A stretch of DNA of 64,000 bases from Halorubellus salinus (GTDB lineage Archaea; Halobacteriota; Halobacteria; Halobacteriales; Natrialbaceae). Below are positions 1-8,417 of the stretch, piece after piece; the first letter of the stretch is position 1, and the number at the start of each line of letters is the position of its first letter. Location: the NCBI RefSeq assembly GCF_020567525.1, contig NZ_JAJCVI010000006.1, positions 248,001 to 312,000 on the forward strand, written 5' to 3'. The notes under the pieces were generated by a model. It searched no databases and had not been told where the DNA came from. It saw only the letters and a list, made by a program, of their open reading frames with translations. The translations under genes were made by a program, and so were the position numbers.

Positions 1-1
1 C

Positions 2-544
2 GACGCGTTCGAGTGGGACCTCCTCATGCAGCACCTCGACGCCCTCCTCATGGGCCAGTCCATCGAGATGCCCCAGTACGACTTCACCCTCCACAACCGG
101 AAGGACGAGACCGTGCACGTCGAACCGTCGGACGTCATCGTCGTCGAAGGCATCTTCGCGCTCTACGACGACGCCGTCACCGACCGCTGCGACCTCAAGG
201 TCTACGTCGAAACCGACGCGGACGTCCGCATCCTCCGACGCATCCGCCGGGACGTCATCGAACGCGACCGCGGGCTCGAGGGCGTCATCGACCAGTACCT
301 CGGCACGGTCAAACCGATGCACGAGCAGTTCGTCGCCCCCACGAAGAAGCACGCCGACATCATCATCCCCGAGGGCGCGAACCAGACCGCGGTGAACCTC
401 CTCACGGAGAAGGTCGAGGTCGAACGCAGCGGCGTCGCCCAACGCCTCGCGAGCGAATGGGAGCGCAAGCCCGTCGAGGTCGCGGACGCCGACGGCGACC
501 GCACGACCGTCACGCCCTCCGCGGACGAGGACGGCGAGGACTGA
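2..544 (+). CDS. udk: Uridine kinase (5' truncated by window edge)
   Basis: Uridine kinase phosphorylates uridine and cytidine to UMP and CMP in pyrimidine salvage, in the cytoplasm. The reading frame is open from base 2, so the start codon and the P-loop lie outside the window; 180 residues are visible. They show the Walker-B-like strand DVIVVEGIFALYD, the arginine-rich lid RRIRRDVIERDRG, and the family's C-terminal block running from VKPMHEQFVAPTKKHADIII to PEGANQTAVNLL. The last 25 or so residues are an acidic tail, common in haloarchaea. A phosphoribulokinase-type relative is the only realistic alternative; the MHEQFVAPTKKHAD block favours uridine kinase. Confidence 0.9.
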   Translation, partial: DAFEWDLLMQHLDALLMGQSIEMPQYDFTLHNRKDETVHVEPSDVIVVEGIFALYDDAVTDRCDLKVYVETDADVRILRRIRRDVIERDRGLEGVIDQYLGTVKPMHEQFVAPTKKHADIIIPEGANQTAVNLLTEKVEVERSGVAQRLASEWERKPVEVADADGDRTTVTPSADEDGED

Positions 545-642
545 GCGGTCCGACCGTCCGTGAAACCCACTGCAGGCGCGGGGTTCGACGCGGATGCGAG
601 ATTCCACATCACTTATGCCGTTCGGTGTGAGTAATTTTCCCT

Positions 643-915
643 ATGAGTACCCAATCACGCGCCGCGGACCCCAACGAGTACGAGGAAGGGTTCCTCAGCC
701 AGAACACGTGGATGCGACCGGTGGCGATCTTCGTGGTCATCTGCTTCGGGTTGCTCGCGCTCATCATCAGCGCGAACGCGACGATGGGTTGGCTCGGCGG
801 CCGCTTCGGCCAGGTCCTCTTCGGGATGGTCGCGTCCCTCGTCTTCATGAGTATCGTCCTCAGTGCGGTCCTCCTCATCGTCAACGGCACCCGCTACCTC
901 TACAACAGCCGCTGA
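643..915 (+). CDS. Small two-helix membrane protein, unknown function
   Basis: This 90-residue protein was not matched to a named family. The first 25 residues are polar (PNEYEEGF). Hydrophobic segments at about 26-44 (PVAIFVVICFGLLALIIS) and 57-80 (VLFGMVASLVFMSIVLSAVL) are separated by a short Gly-rich loop, which implies a two-pass inner-membrane protein with a short basic tail ending NSR. An AT-rich CTTATG element at 611-617 is centred about 28 nt before the ATG, as expected for a leaderless haloarchaeal transcript, and supports this start. It lies 99 nt after udk on the same strand, but its own promoter suggests separate transcription. Confidence 0.7.
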   Translation: MSTQSRAADPNEYEEGFLSQNTWMRPVAIFVVICFGLLALIISANATMGWLGGRFGQVLFGMVASLVFMSIVLSAVLLIVNGTRYLYNSR

Positions 916-1040
916 CCGCGACGACACCCGCAACATCTTCTACTTCGCCGTCACCAACGTCAATTCGCAACCACCACGTCCCACGCCTCGGGGACGTGCC
1001 CCACGGCCCCCGCAACCGACCACTGGTACGTCGATGGCCG

Positions 1041-1661
1041 TCATCGCCGCTGCAGCACGACGAAGAACCCGGGGTTACGACCGGTACGACGCTCGTAGAC
1101 CGCACGCGACGCGGTGACGAACGCCCACTCCCCGTCGCGCGTGAACCGCTCTCGCACCTCGGTCGGATGGATCCCGTACCCCGAACGCCCTGGTCGGCGC
1201 GCGTCACCGAGCACGCAGTACAGGCCACCGGGCTCGACGACCGCCGCGAGGCCATCGACGAACCGGTCGCGTGCCGGGTCGTCGAACACGTGGTACATCG
1301 CAGAGTCCAGGACCGTCCGGAACGAGAACCCGACGGCAGCGAGCCCGTCGAGCGCGAGCGCATCCCAGACGAGGAACGGCGCGTCCACGCCACGAGCCGC
1401 CGCCTTCTCGCGAGCCTGCGCGACCGCGACCGACGAGATATCGACACCGAGCACGTCGTACCCACGGCGCCGCAGGAACACCGTCAACTCGCCCGTGCCA
1501 CAACCCACGTCGAGTACCGGACTCCGCACGCCACCGCGCTCCTCGAACCACACGAACGGCCACTGCGGCCGCCCAACCTCCCAGTTCGGGAACCCCGCGT
1601 AGGACGCGTCGTACACGTACGCGAGCGTCCGGTCCGGCCGCGACGAAGACACGCCACTCAT
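1041..1661 (-). CDS. Class I SAM-dependent methyltransferase
   Basis: A 206-residue soluble methyltransferase with a Rossmann-type SAM-binding fold. Motif I, VLDVGCGTGE, lies at residues 49-58, followed by the acidic loop GVDIS at 72-76 that should bind the SAM ribose, and a motif IV region FRTVLDSAMYHVF. The N-terminal segment YDASYAGFPNWEVGRPQWPF is typical of a UbiE/Tam-like methyltransferase subgroup common in archaea and bacteria. The substrate cannot be told from sequence. The frame is open 36 codons further upstream, but that part is low complexity and reaches toward the neighbouring tRNA, so the internal ATG (MSGVSSSRPD) at 1661 was chosen. Confidence 0.8.
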   Translation of the reverse strand: MSGVSSSRPDRTLAYVYDASYAGFPNWEVGRPQWPFVWFEERGGVRSPVLDVGCGTGELTVFLRRRGYDVLGVDISSVAVAQAREKAAARGVDAPFLVWDALALDGLAAVGFSFRTVLDSAMYHVFDDPARDRFVDGLAAVVEPGGLYCVLGDARRPGRSGYGIHPTEVRERFTRDGEWAFVTASRAVYERRTGRNPGFFVVLQRR

Positions 1662-1795
1662 ACCCGAACCAACACGACCCAAACGTAAAATCCCGAACCC
1701 CGACGGACTCACCAGCACGACGCACAGAACCCATCCCGGAGACACACGGCAGCGACCCGAAGAACCCAACAGCTACCGGATCGAAAGCGAGAGGA

Positions 1796-1867
1796 AGCCG
1801 GTGGAGGGATTTGAACCCTCGGCCTATTCCTTACGAAGGAATCGCTCTACCTCTGAGCTACACCGGC
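1796..1867 (-). tRNA. tRNA-Thr (CGU anticodon)
   Basis: On the minus strand the sequence folds as a 72-nt cloverleaf without an intron. The acceptor stem GCCGGTG pairs perfectly with CACCGGC, followed by discriminator T. The D arm carries AGCTCAGAGGTAGAGC. The anticodon stem ATTCC/GGAAT holds the loop TTCGTAA, so the anticodon is CGT, reading the Thr codon ACG. The T arm is GAGGG-TTCAAAT-CCCTC. No CCA is encoded. An AT-richer stretch (CCTTATTGC on the minus strand, about 1909-1917) lies about 45 nt upstream and may be its TATA box. Confidence 0.97.
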
Positions 1868-1937
1868 AGACGTCGTCTGTCTGCATTCACTTGTGGCAGG
1901 AGAATCGCAATAAGGGTTGCGAATCGGGGCGGGCGTG

Positions 1938-2972
1938 CTACGTCGAGACGACCCGGACGTCGAGGCAGACGTTGACCTCGTGGGGCGCGTACGACCGGAC
2001 GACGTGACGGGTCTCGACGGTCACGTCGTAGGCGGGCTCGAACGCCTCGCGGATCGCGCGCTCGCCCGGCCCGAACGGATCGTCCTCGTGCTGGATGTCG
2101 TAGAGGTGGAGGACGCACTCGTCGCTCGCGAGCACCGCCGCGGTGTCGAGGAACTCGCTGGCGGTATGCGGGAGGTTCATCACCACGCGCTCGGCCCACC
2201 CCTCGTAGCCGCCCGCGACGTCGCGGACGTCGTCCGACTCGCTGCGCTCGCCAGACGAGCTCGAGACGACGTCTCGAACGTCACCCTCGATAGCCGTGAC
2301 GCGCTCGGCCACGCCGTTCCGGGCCGCGTTCTCCCGGAGGTACTCGACCGCGACCGGGTTCAGGTCGACGCCGACCACCTCCGCACCACGCTTCGCTGCC
2401 GGGATCACGAACGGGCCGACGCCCGCGAACATGTCGAACACGCGCTCGCCCGGGTCCACCTGACTGGTCACGCGATGGCGTTCCGTCGCGAGCCGCGGCG
2501 AGAAGTACACTTCCGCGAGGTCGAGGTGGTACTCGCACCCGTACTCGCGATGCACCGTCTCCGTCGACTCGCCCACGAGCACGTCCCACTCGCGCACCCG
2601 GAGCTCGCCCTTCACCTTCGACGCGCGGTTCAGGACCGTCGCCACCGGGAGGTCCGACGCGACCACGGCCTCGGCGATCTCGCGAGCGCGCTCGTCGTCG
2701 TCCTCGTCCAGGATGACGACGTCACCGAGGCGTTCGTAGCTCGGCTCGAACCCGAGCACGTCCGCGGGCGTCGTCTGCGTCTCCCGCTCGGGGACCGTCC
2801 GTGCCACCACGTCGAACCCCTCGGGGACGCCCTCGGCGTCGACGACCGGGATGAACAACGCCCCGTCCTCGACGACGATCTCTCGGGAATCGTCGAGCAC
2901 GCCCGCGTCAGCGAGCACCTGCCGCGACTCCTCGCCCGCCTCCCGGTCCACGCGCACGCACGGCTCGTCCAT
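1938..2972 (-). CDS. trm5: tRNA (guanine(37)-N1)-methyltransferase Trm5
   Basis: Trm5 makes m1G37 next to the anticodon, which prevents +1 frameshifting. The 344-residue protein has an N-terminal D1-like region (about 1-60), the D2 region with YFSPRLATERHRV (156-168), the SAM motif DMFAGVGPF (180-188), the ribose-binding GVDLNP (201-206) and the catalytic-site motif NLPH (266-269). These match the archaeal/eukaryotic Trm5 family rather than bacterial TrmD. A short low-complexity insertion, about residues 237-251 (SSSSGERSESDD), precedes the NLPH strand. The ATG at 2972 (MDEPCVRVD) fits the family start; the ten extra upstream codons look spurious. It is divergent from dphB with about 125 nt between starts. 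Confidence 0.92.
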   Translation of the reverse strand: MDEPCVRVDREAGEESRQVLADAGVLDDSREIVVEDGALFIPVVDAEGVPEGFDVVARTVPERETQTTPADVLGFEPSYERLGDVVILDEDDDERAREIAEAVVASDLPVATVLNRASKVKGELRVREWDVLVGESTETVHREYGCEYHLDLAEVYFSPRLATERHRVTSQVDPGERVFDMFAGVGPFVIPAAKRGAEVVGVDLNPVAVEYLRENAARNGVAERVTAIEGDVRDVVSSSSGERSESDDVRDVAGGYEGWAERVVMNLPHTASEFLDTAAVLASDECVLHLYDIQHEDDPFGPGERAIREAFEPAYDVTVETRHVVRSYAPHEVNVCLDVRVVST

Positions 2973-3097
2973 ACGTCCACGACCGAGACGCGTCACCCTC
3001 AACCTGACGAACCACGTCCACCCCCACTACCGCACTCAGGGCCCCCACGGCGACGTGGACCGACGGCTTGAACGCCACCGACGCACACACCGTCAGT

Positions 3098-3901
3098 ATG
3101 CTCACGTTCATCGGCCTCGGGCTCTACGACGAACGCTCCATCACCGTCGAAGGCCGCGACGCCCTCCGCGACGCCGACCGCGCGTACGTCGAGTTCTACA
3201 CGAGCAAACTGCTCGGCGCCACCGTCGACGACCTGGAACGCCACCACGACGTCGACATCGAGGTCCTCGAACGCGCGGACGTCGAACAACACCCCGAGCG
3301 CGTCCTCGACGCCGCCGAGACCGAATCCGTCGCGTTCTGCACCGCCGGCGACACCATGATTGCGACCACGCACACCGACCTCCGACTGCGCGCCCACGAC
3401 CGCGGTATCGACACCCGCGTCGTCCACGGCGTCACCGCCGAGACCGCCGCCGCCTCCCTCACCGGCCTCCAGAACTACCGGTTCGGGAAAGCCACCACGC
3501 TCCCCTTCGAGTACGCCCACGCCGGCAGCGACGTCCCCAATAGCGTCCTCGACACCATCCAGGAGAACCGCGACCGCGGCCTCCACACGCTCGTCTTCCT
3601 CGACATCAAGGTCGGCGACGACACCGCCGGCGCGGACGTCCGCGACGGCGACGAGTACATGACCGCCAGCCACGCCGCCGACCGCCTCGCCACCCACCAC
3701 CCCGACCGCGTCGCCGTCGTCGTCGCACGCGCCGGCAGCCCAGACCCCCTCGTGCACGCCGACACTCTCACGAACCTCGCCGAAGCGGACTTCGGCGACC
3801 CCCTCCACCTCCTCGTCGTCCCCGGCGACTGCCACCTCCTCGAAGCCGACGCCCTCGAAGCCCTCGCCGACGCCCCCCGCGACAAACTGGACGTCGTCTA
3901 A
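3098..3901 (+). CDS. dphB: Diphthine synthase
   Basis: This SAM-dependent methyltransferase of the tetrapyrrole-methylase fold methylates the modified histidine of elongation factor 2 during diphthamide synthesis. The 267-residue length is typical of archaeal DphB. Diagnostic segments are the start MLTFIGLGLYDERSIT, the YVEFYTSKL strand, the GDTMIATTH cofactor loop and the LQNYRFGKATTLPF stretch. The C-terminal half has the LLVVPGDCHLLEADAL segment. The ATG at 3098 is supported because conserved sequence begins immediately there. Divergent from trm5, so two translation-related genes share one intergenic region. Confidence 0.95.
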   Translation: MLTFIGLGLYDERSITVEGRDALRDADRAYVEFYTSKLLGATVDDLERHHDVDIEVLERADVEQHPERVLDAAETESVAFCTAGDTMIATTHTDLRLRAHDRGIDTRVVHGVTAETAAASLTGLQNYRFGKATTLPFEYAHAGSDVPNSVLDTIQENRDRGLHTLVFLDIKVGDDTAGADVRDGDEYMTASHAADRLATHHPDRVAVVVARAGSPDPLVHADTLTNLAEADFGDPLHLLVVPGDCHLLEADALEALADAPRDKLDVV

Positions 3902-3902
3902 C

Positions 3903-3976
3903 CGACCACCCACACTCCCCTCGCCGTCCCCTACCCGACCACTCACACTCCCCTCGCCGTCCCCTACCCGACCACC
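3903..3976. repeat. 33-bp tandem repeat, 2.2 copies
   Basis: Immediately downstream of the dphB stop codon a 33-bp unit beginning CGACCACYCACACTCCCC is repeated at 3903 and 3936, with a third copy breaking off after about 8 bases at 3969. The two full copies differ at one base. The strand shown is almost purine-free, so transcription would give a C-rich RNA. It may act as a terminator spacer or simply be a slippage product; no function is visible. Confidence 0.85.
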
Positions 3977-4423
3977 ACGCCAGCAGCTGACTCACCGCGC
4001 TGACGTCTCTCCTCATCGAACTCCAGCAGCATCAACCACCGAGTCCCACGACCGATTCGTCGCCACCACCGGCTCGGCGCGGGAGCGGGCGCGACCGCGA
4101 ACGTCAGTGAGCGGGTCGCGCACCCACCCGCGAGGGACGCCGCCGCGTCGCGCGAGCACCGCGAGCGCGACGCGGCAGCGTCGGCTGGGGAGGGCGTGGT
4201 CGACCACCGGCACCGCGAGAAACACGACCCCACAGCAAACCCCCACAACCCACTCACCACGATCCCCACCAGAACCACGATTCGAAACCACACGCACACC
4301 ACACCCGGCCACACAACCCCGCACTCACCAACCGACGAGCACGAGACTGCCGTCGCTATCGAGCGTAGCACGCGAAGAAAAATCGAACGTGAAGACCGAG
4401 TTAGACTCGGTTAGTTAGTGACG
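3977..4423. other. Gene-free interval between dphB and the S-layer gene
   Basis: No convincing gene is seen in these roughly 450 nt. Open frames exist on both strands, but their translations are Arg/Ser/Cys-rich and lack the Asp/Glu bias of real haloarchaeal proteins. The part from about 4045 to 4200 is very GC-rich. From 4220 to 4340 the + strand is rich in A and C (CCCACAACCCACTCACCACG), like an untranslated trailer. It receives the 3' ends of two converging genes, so a bidirectional termination region is the simplest reading. Confidence 0.5.
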
Positions 4424-7180
4424 TTAGTCGCGACGGGTCGCGAGGAGCGCAGCCGCAACGAGTGCGACGAGCGCAACAGCGACACCGAAGCCGGGCGAAC
4501 CGCCACTGGAGTCAGTGGTGGTCTCTTCGTCCGTCGGCTCGGCCGTCGTCGGCTCGTCCGTCGGTTCCGTCGTCGTCGGCTCGTCCGTCGGTTCCGTCGT
4601 CGTCGGCTCGTCCGTCGGCTCCGTCGTCGTCGGCTCCGTCGTCGTGGTGTCTTCCTGCACCGTGATGCCAGCCGTGACAACGTCGTTGTCACCGACCTGC
4701 ACACCGTGCGTGTAGTCACCAGTCTCCGACGGGAGCGTCGGCTCGAACGTGACCTGCGTCGTCGACCCAGCGTCGACCGTCACGTTCTGCGTGAGGAGCG
4801 TCTCGTTCTCGAAGACGAACGCGACCTCGGTCTCGCCCGAGGAGTCACCAGTGTTCTCGACCGTCGCGGTCACCGTGATCGTCGAACCGGGGGCAGCCGT
4901 CTCCGGCGCGTCGAGGGACGCGAGCTGGATGTTGGATGCACCGCCGATGCGAGCGTTCACAGTCTCACCCGAGCGGGATCCGTCCTTCACGGAGACCGTG
5001 AAGTTGGTGCCGGTCGGGATGTCCGAGACGTCGATCGAGGTCGTCCACGTGCCGTCGTCCTGCACCGTGGCCGTGGTCGAGCGGAGGAACGGGTTCTGGC
5101 CGCCCGAGGAGCGGGCAGTCACCGTGAGGTTCGTGCCAGCCGCGAGCGACGAGGTTCCGCTGATCTCCGCTTCGGAGGACTGCTCGACGATGAGCGGGTT
5201 CTCCGAAGTGTCCTGCGGTGCGTCGATGAGCGCAGAGCGCTCGACGACCGAGAACGAAGCCGTTGCCGACTGCGTGCTCTTCGTACCGTAGGCCCAGTTC
5301 GGCGAGAAGCTAACGTTCGCGCGGTAGTTCTCACCAGCGGAGAAGTTACCCTCTGCCGTGTCCGCGTAGAGGAGCCAGCTGTTGCTGCCAGGCGTGACGA
5401 GAACCGTCCGGTTGCTCGCGTTGATCGTCGTCGGCGCGAGGTTCGTACCGGGGTTCGTCTGCGTGATCGTCAGGTCCGCACCGCCGACGTTCTTGAACGC
5501 AGCACCATCTGCGAAGGCAGCTGCGGGCGTCCCGAGCTCACCGTAGATACCGGCAGCGGTCACTTCGAGGACGAGGCCGTCCTGCACCGCGACGGTGTCG
5601 TCCTGCGTGATTGCGTCGAAGACGTAGGACGGCGACTCGGAGTCAAGCGAGTCTGCAGCCGAGGGCGCCGTCCACACGTTGATCGAGCGCTGGACGTCGT
5701 TCGGGTTGTTCAGGACAACCGTCGCGACACCCGTCTCGCCACTGCCGAGACTGGCGTTGACGGGGTACTCGCCACCGCTCAGCGTGCCAGGTCCAGCGGT
5801 CGCGAACTGGCTGCTGAGGGTCGTGCTCTCGATCGAGTCGTCCTCCGACGCAACCGAGAACGTGCTAGCGTCGTTCGTACCAGCGAGGTACGTGTTCCAG
5901 TAGACCGTGACGTAGCCGTCGTCGTTACCGTCCGTGACGGTGACGCTCTCCTCGTAGTTGACGGAGGGACCACCGAAGGTCACCTGCGCCGTGCTGGCGG
6001 TACCGGTGAACGAGACGTTCATCGCGACGATGTCGCCACGTTCCTCGGAGACAGCCTTCGTCACGAAGTCTGCCGAGCCAGTCTGTGCACCCTCGACCGT
6101 GATGTCCACGGACGACGTGACGCCCGTGTCGGGGACGAGGAAGTTAATCGTGTAGTTACCAGTGGACACGTCAGTAAAGTTCGCCGTGAGCGTGTCCGAG
6201 GTGGTACCGGGGACTGCGACGTAGTCGTTCTCGCCGTCGCCGTCGGTGTCAGCATAGGCAACACCAACGTTACCGAGAGAGGCGTTGAGCTCTTCGGCCG
6301 TGAGGTCCGGCGAGCTGATCCAGTGCGAGTAACTGTTACGGTTGGACGTGACAGTGATGTCCGTGTTGGTGCTGTCCCCGCCGTTCTTCACCGTGGTGGG
6401 GTCAGCGGACGCACTGTAGTCCTGACTGGACAGCTTGAACGTAATGTTCTGATCTGCATCTGCCGGGCTCTGACTGGTGTCGGTGAGGAGGTAGGTGCCC
6501 GTTTCGTAACCGGACGTGTCGAGCACGACCTCACCGTTGGCGTCAACGTCGACCTCGGTTACGAATTCGAAGCCAGTGCTAGTCTGCCGCTGGAGCTCGA
6601 CGCCTTGGTCATTGGAGTCGAAGGTGTCGTTCCAGACGACCTGACCGGACCAGTAGCGGTTACCTTCGTCGAGTTCACGGTCGTAGTCAGTGCTCTTCGC
6701 ACCGACCTTGAACGTCGTCGTGTCAGACGGGCCACTAGCAGCAGCGATAGTGAGGCTGTTGCCAGTCGACGCGGCGCCCGTACTAACGGTCGTCATGACG
6801 GTGATGGTGACCGTGTGCGTACCGTCACCGGTGACGTCCTTGACCGTGATTTGAGCGTCGCCGCTGTTGGTCTGGGAGTTCGTGATTTCGACAGCCGAGG
6901 AGTTACTCGAGGAAGCGGAGTCAACGCTCTGCACGTTGACGTCGCTGAGACTCGAGTACTGGATGTCGACCTGTTCTTCCGTGTTACCGTCGATGGTAAC
7001 GTCGAATTCGACAGTCTGCGTGTCGTCTGCATTCGCGCTTACCGTGGTAGCACTCGCACCACTGATGGTGTTCAGGTTCGCGGCGGCCGCGCCCGAGAGG
7101 GCAACGGTCCCGGCGAAGACCGAGAAGACCATCAGCGCTGTGAGAACCAGCGCACGGAGTTTGTTGTTTTCGTCTGTCAT
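4424..7180 (-). CDS. S-layer glycoprotein (PGF-CTERM anchored)
   Basis: The major cell-surface lattice protein, 918 residues. It has a Sec signal peptide at about 1-34 (hydrophobic core LVLTALMVFSVFAGTVAL, cleavage near AAAAN), a long Thr/Ser/Asp-rich beta-sandwich ectodomain, a Thr-rich linker at about 844-894 built from EPTDEPTTT repeats (a likely O-glycosylation site), and a C-terminal PGF-CTERM signal (SPGF at 895-898, hydrophobic helix, then TRRD). PGF-CTERM is the archaeosortase A processing signal that swaps the helix for a lipid anchor. About 16 N-X-S/T sequons are present, making it the obvious substrate of AglB at 30.5 kb. The ATG at 7180 precedes the signal peptide; the 38 in-frame codons upstream lie in the 5' leader. 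Confidence 0.93.
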   Translation of the reverse strand: MTDENNKLRALVLTALMVFSVFAGTVALSGAAAANLNTISGASATTVSANADDTQTVEFDVTIDGNTEEQVDIQYSSLSDVNVQSVDSASSSNSSAVEITNSQTNSGDAQITVKDVTGDGTHTVTITVMTTVSTGAASTGNSLTIAAASGPSDTTTFKVGAKSTDYDRELDEGNRYWSGQVVWNDTFDSNDQGVELQRQTSTGFEFVTEVDVDANGEVVLDTSGYETGTYLLTDTSQSPADADQNITFKLSSQDYSASADPTTVKNGGDSTNTDITVTSNRNSYSHWISSPDLTAEELNASLGNVGVAYADTDGDGENDYVAVPGTTSDTLTANFTDVSTGNYTINFLVPDTGVTSSVDITVEGAQTGSADFVTKAVSEERGDIVAMNVSFTGTASTAQVTFGGPSVNYEESVTVTDGNDDGYVTVYWNTYLAGTNDASTFSVASEDDSIESTTLSSQFATAGPGTLSGGEYPVNASLGSGETGVATVVLNNPNDVQRSINVWTAPSAADSLDSESPSYVFDAITQDDTVAVQDGLVLEVTAAGIYGELGTPAAAFADGAAFKNVGGADLTITQTNPGTNLAPTTINASNRTVLVTPGSNSWLLYADTAEGNFSAGENYRANVSFSPNWAYGTKSTQSATASFSVVERSALIDAPQDTSENPLIVEQSSEAEISGTSSLAAGTNLTVTARSSGGQNPFLRSTTATVQDDGTWTTSIDVSDIPTGTNFTVSVKDGSRSGETVNARIGGASNIQLASLDAPETAAPGSTITVTATVENTGDSSGETEVAFVFENETLLTQNVTVDAGSTTQVTFEPTLPSETGDYTHGVQVGDNDVVTAGITVQEDTTTTEPTTTEPTDEPTTTEPTDEPTTTEPTDEPTTAEPTDEETTTDSSGGSPGFGVAVALVALVAAALLATRRD

Positions 7181-7302
7181 GTGTTGTTGGATCGCTTCGG
7201 CGGCAACGGCAGCTTTTCTCGATGTCGCCCGAGACCTGTGGGCGCACCGATACTCGCTACTGTCACCATGGGTAGGGGTACAACAGAAAGGCACGACCCA
7301 TT

Positions 7303-7310
7303 GTTATAAA
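7303..7310 (-). promoter_or_regulatory. TATA box, proximal S-layer promoter
   Basis: On the minus strand TTTATAAC lies about 125 nt before the S-layer ATG. Transcription would begin near 7280 and give a leader of about 100 nt. A long leader is unusual for haloarchaea but known for highly expressed S-layer genes. Confidence 0.6.
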
Positions 7311-7418
7311 TGTCTTGTGGTGAATCGGGTTTCGTGGTATACCGTCACACACGCTCTGTGTGCCGTTTTCTCACGGTTCCCGACGTCGTCGGACGCACGG
7401 CACACACCCCAGGAACGT

Positions 7419-7427
7419 ATATAAACG
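7419..7427 (-). promoter_or_regulatory. Possible distal S-layer promoter (TATA box)
   Basis: A second strong TATA-like element, reading TTTATATAC on the minus strand, lies about 115 nt further upstream. It could be a second S-layer promoter. The element is nearly symmetrical, so it could also serve the + strand, but no gene follows on that strand. Confidence 0.4.
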
Positions 7428-7561
7428 AATCGTCGAGCGCGGTGACCACGGCGAAAACAACCCGCACACGAGTCAATACTCGACTGGCCAGCTATCGATA
7501 TAGAACCGGCCTGTAACCGACGCCACGCCCACGCGACACCGACCCCAGCCGACTCCCGCCC

Positions 7562-8335
7562 TCACTCCCCGGGCACGTCCGTCGGGTTCAGGAGCTCGAT
7601 CTCGTGCCCGTCCGGGTCCTTCGTGAACGCGAACATGTCGTCGCAGCTCTCGGGGTCGCGGTAGTTCTCGGCCTCGCGGACCATGAGCTCGTCCCACGCA
7701 TCGTTCAGGTCGTCTACGCGCACGCACACGTGACCCCACGCGTCACCCATGTCGTAGGTACGCCCGTCGTAGTTGTACGTCAACTCGACCGCCATCGCCT
7801 CCTCGCCCGCGTCCTGGGGCTTCAGGAAGTAGTTCGCGAACGTATCTGACTCCCAGCGGCCCGTGTGCTCGTACTCGAACTTCCGCGTCCAGAACCCGAT
7901 CGCCTCGTCGGCGTCCTCGACGCGCATCATCGTGTGGTCGAGACTCCAGCGCGCGCCGTGGTCGCGCTCGACGAGTTCGACCTCGTGGCCGTCCGGGTCC
8001 TTCACGAACGCGTAACTCCCACCGCACGACTCGGGGTCGCGGTAGTCGTCGACGCCCGCGTCCATCAACTCCTCGTACGCGTCGAACACGTCCTCGACGC
8101 GCACCGCGATGTGCCCCCACGCGTCACCCATCTCGTACGTCCGGTCGTCGTGGTTGTACGTCAGCTCCAGGAGGGCAGCGTCCTCGCCCGCGTCCTCGGG
8201 ACCCAGGTAGACGTTCGTGAACGTGTCCGCCTCCCAGCGACCCTTCTCTTCGTACTCCAGGTGCGTCTGGTACCAGTCGAGCGACCCCTCGAGGTCTTCG
8301 ACGCGCATCATCACGTGGTCGAGTGCGTACGTCAT
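7562..8335 (-). CDS. Two-domain glyoxalase / VOC-family metalloenzyme
   Basis: Two vicinal-oxygen-chelate modules in tandem, 257 residues. Each half keeps all four metal ligands of glyoxalase I: H7, E57, H75 and E120 in the first, H134, E184, H202 and E247 in the second. The shared landmarks are LDHxMMRVED, ELTYN, DAWGH and KDPDGHE(V/I)EL. Bacterial glyoxalase I is one module that dimerises, whereas yeast Glo1 is a fused double; this protein resembles the fused form. The likely role is methylglyoxal detoxification, with an unusual thiol because haloarchaea use gamma-glutamylcysteine rather than glutathione. The ATG at 8335 gives MTYALDHVMMRVED, matching the family start. Both active sites look intact. 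Confidence 0.85.
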   Translation of the reverse strand: MTYALDHVMMRVEDLEGSLDWYQTHLEYEEKGRWEADTFTNVYLGPEDAGEDAALLELTYNHDDRTYEMGDAWGHIAVRVEDVFDAYEELMDAGVDDYRDPESCGGSYAFVKDPDGHEVELVERDHGARWSLDHTMMRVEDADEAIGFWTRKFEYEHTGRWESDTFANYFLKPQDAGEEAMAVELTYNYDGRTYDMGDAWGHVCVRVDDLNDAWDELMVREAENYRDPESCDDMFAFTKDPDGHEIELLNPTDVPGE

Positions 8336-8417
8336 ACCCCGGCGTTCGCCGTCACGCCCAAAGACGATACCGGATGGAGAAAACGAGACAGCGAACAACG
8401 ACACAGCGAGCGCGAGT

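Noticed and set aside
3964-4371. A 135-residue minus-strand ORF downstream of dphB
   Set aside because: Composition is Arg/Ser/Cys-rich and non-acidic, with no recognisable domain, and overlapping alternative frames are equally open.
4418-7309. Long + strand frame across the S-layer gene
   Set aside because: The minus-strand frame has a signal peptide, sequons and PGF-CTERM; the + frame is an Arg-rich shadow.
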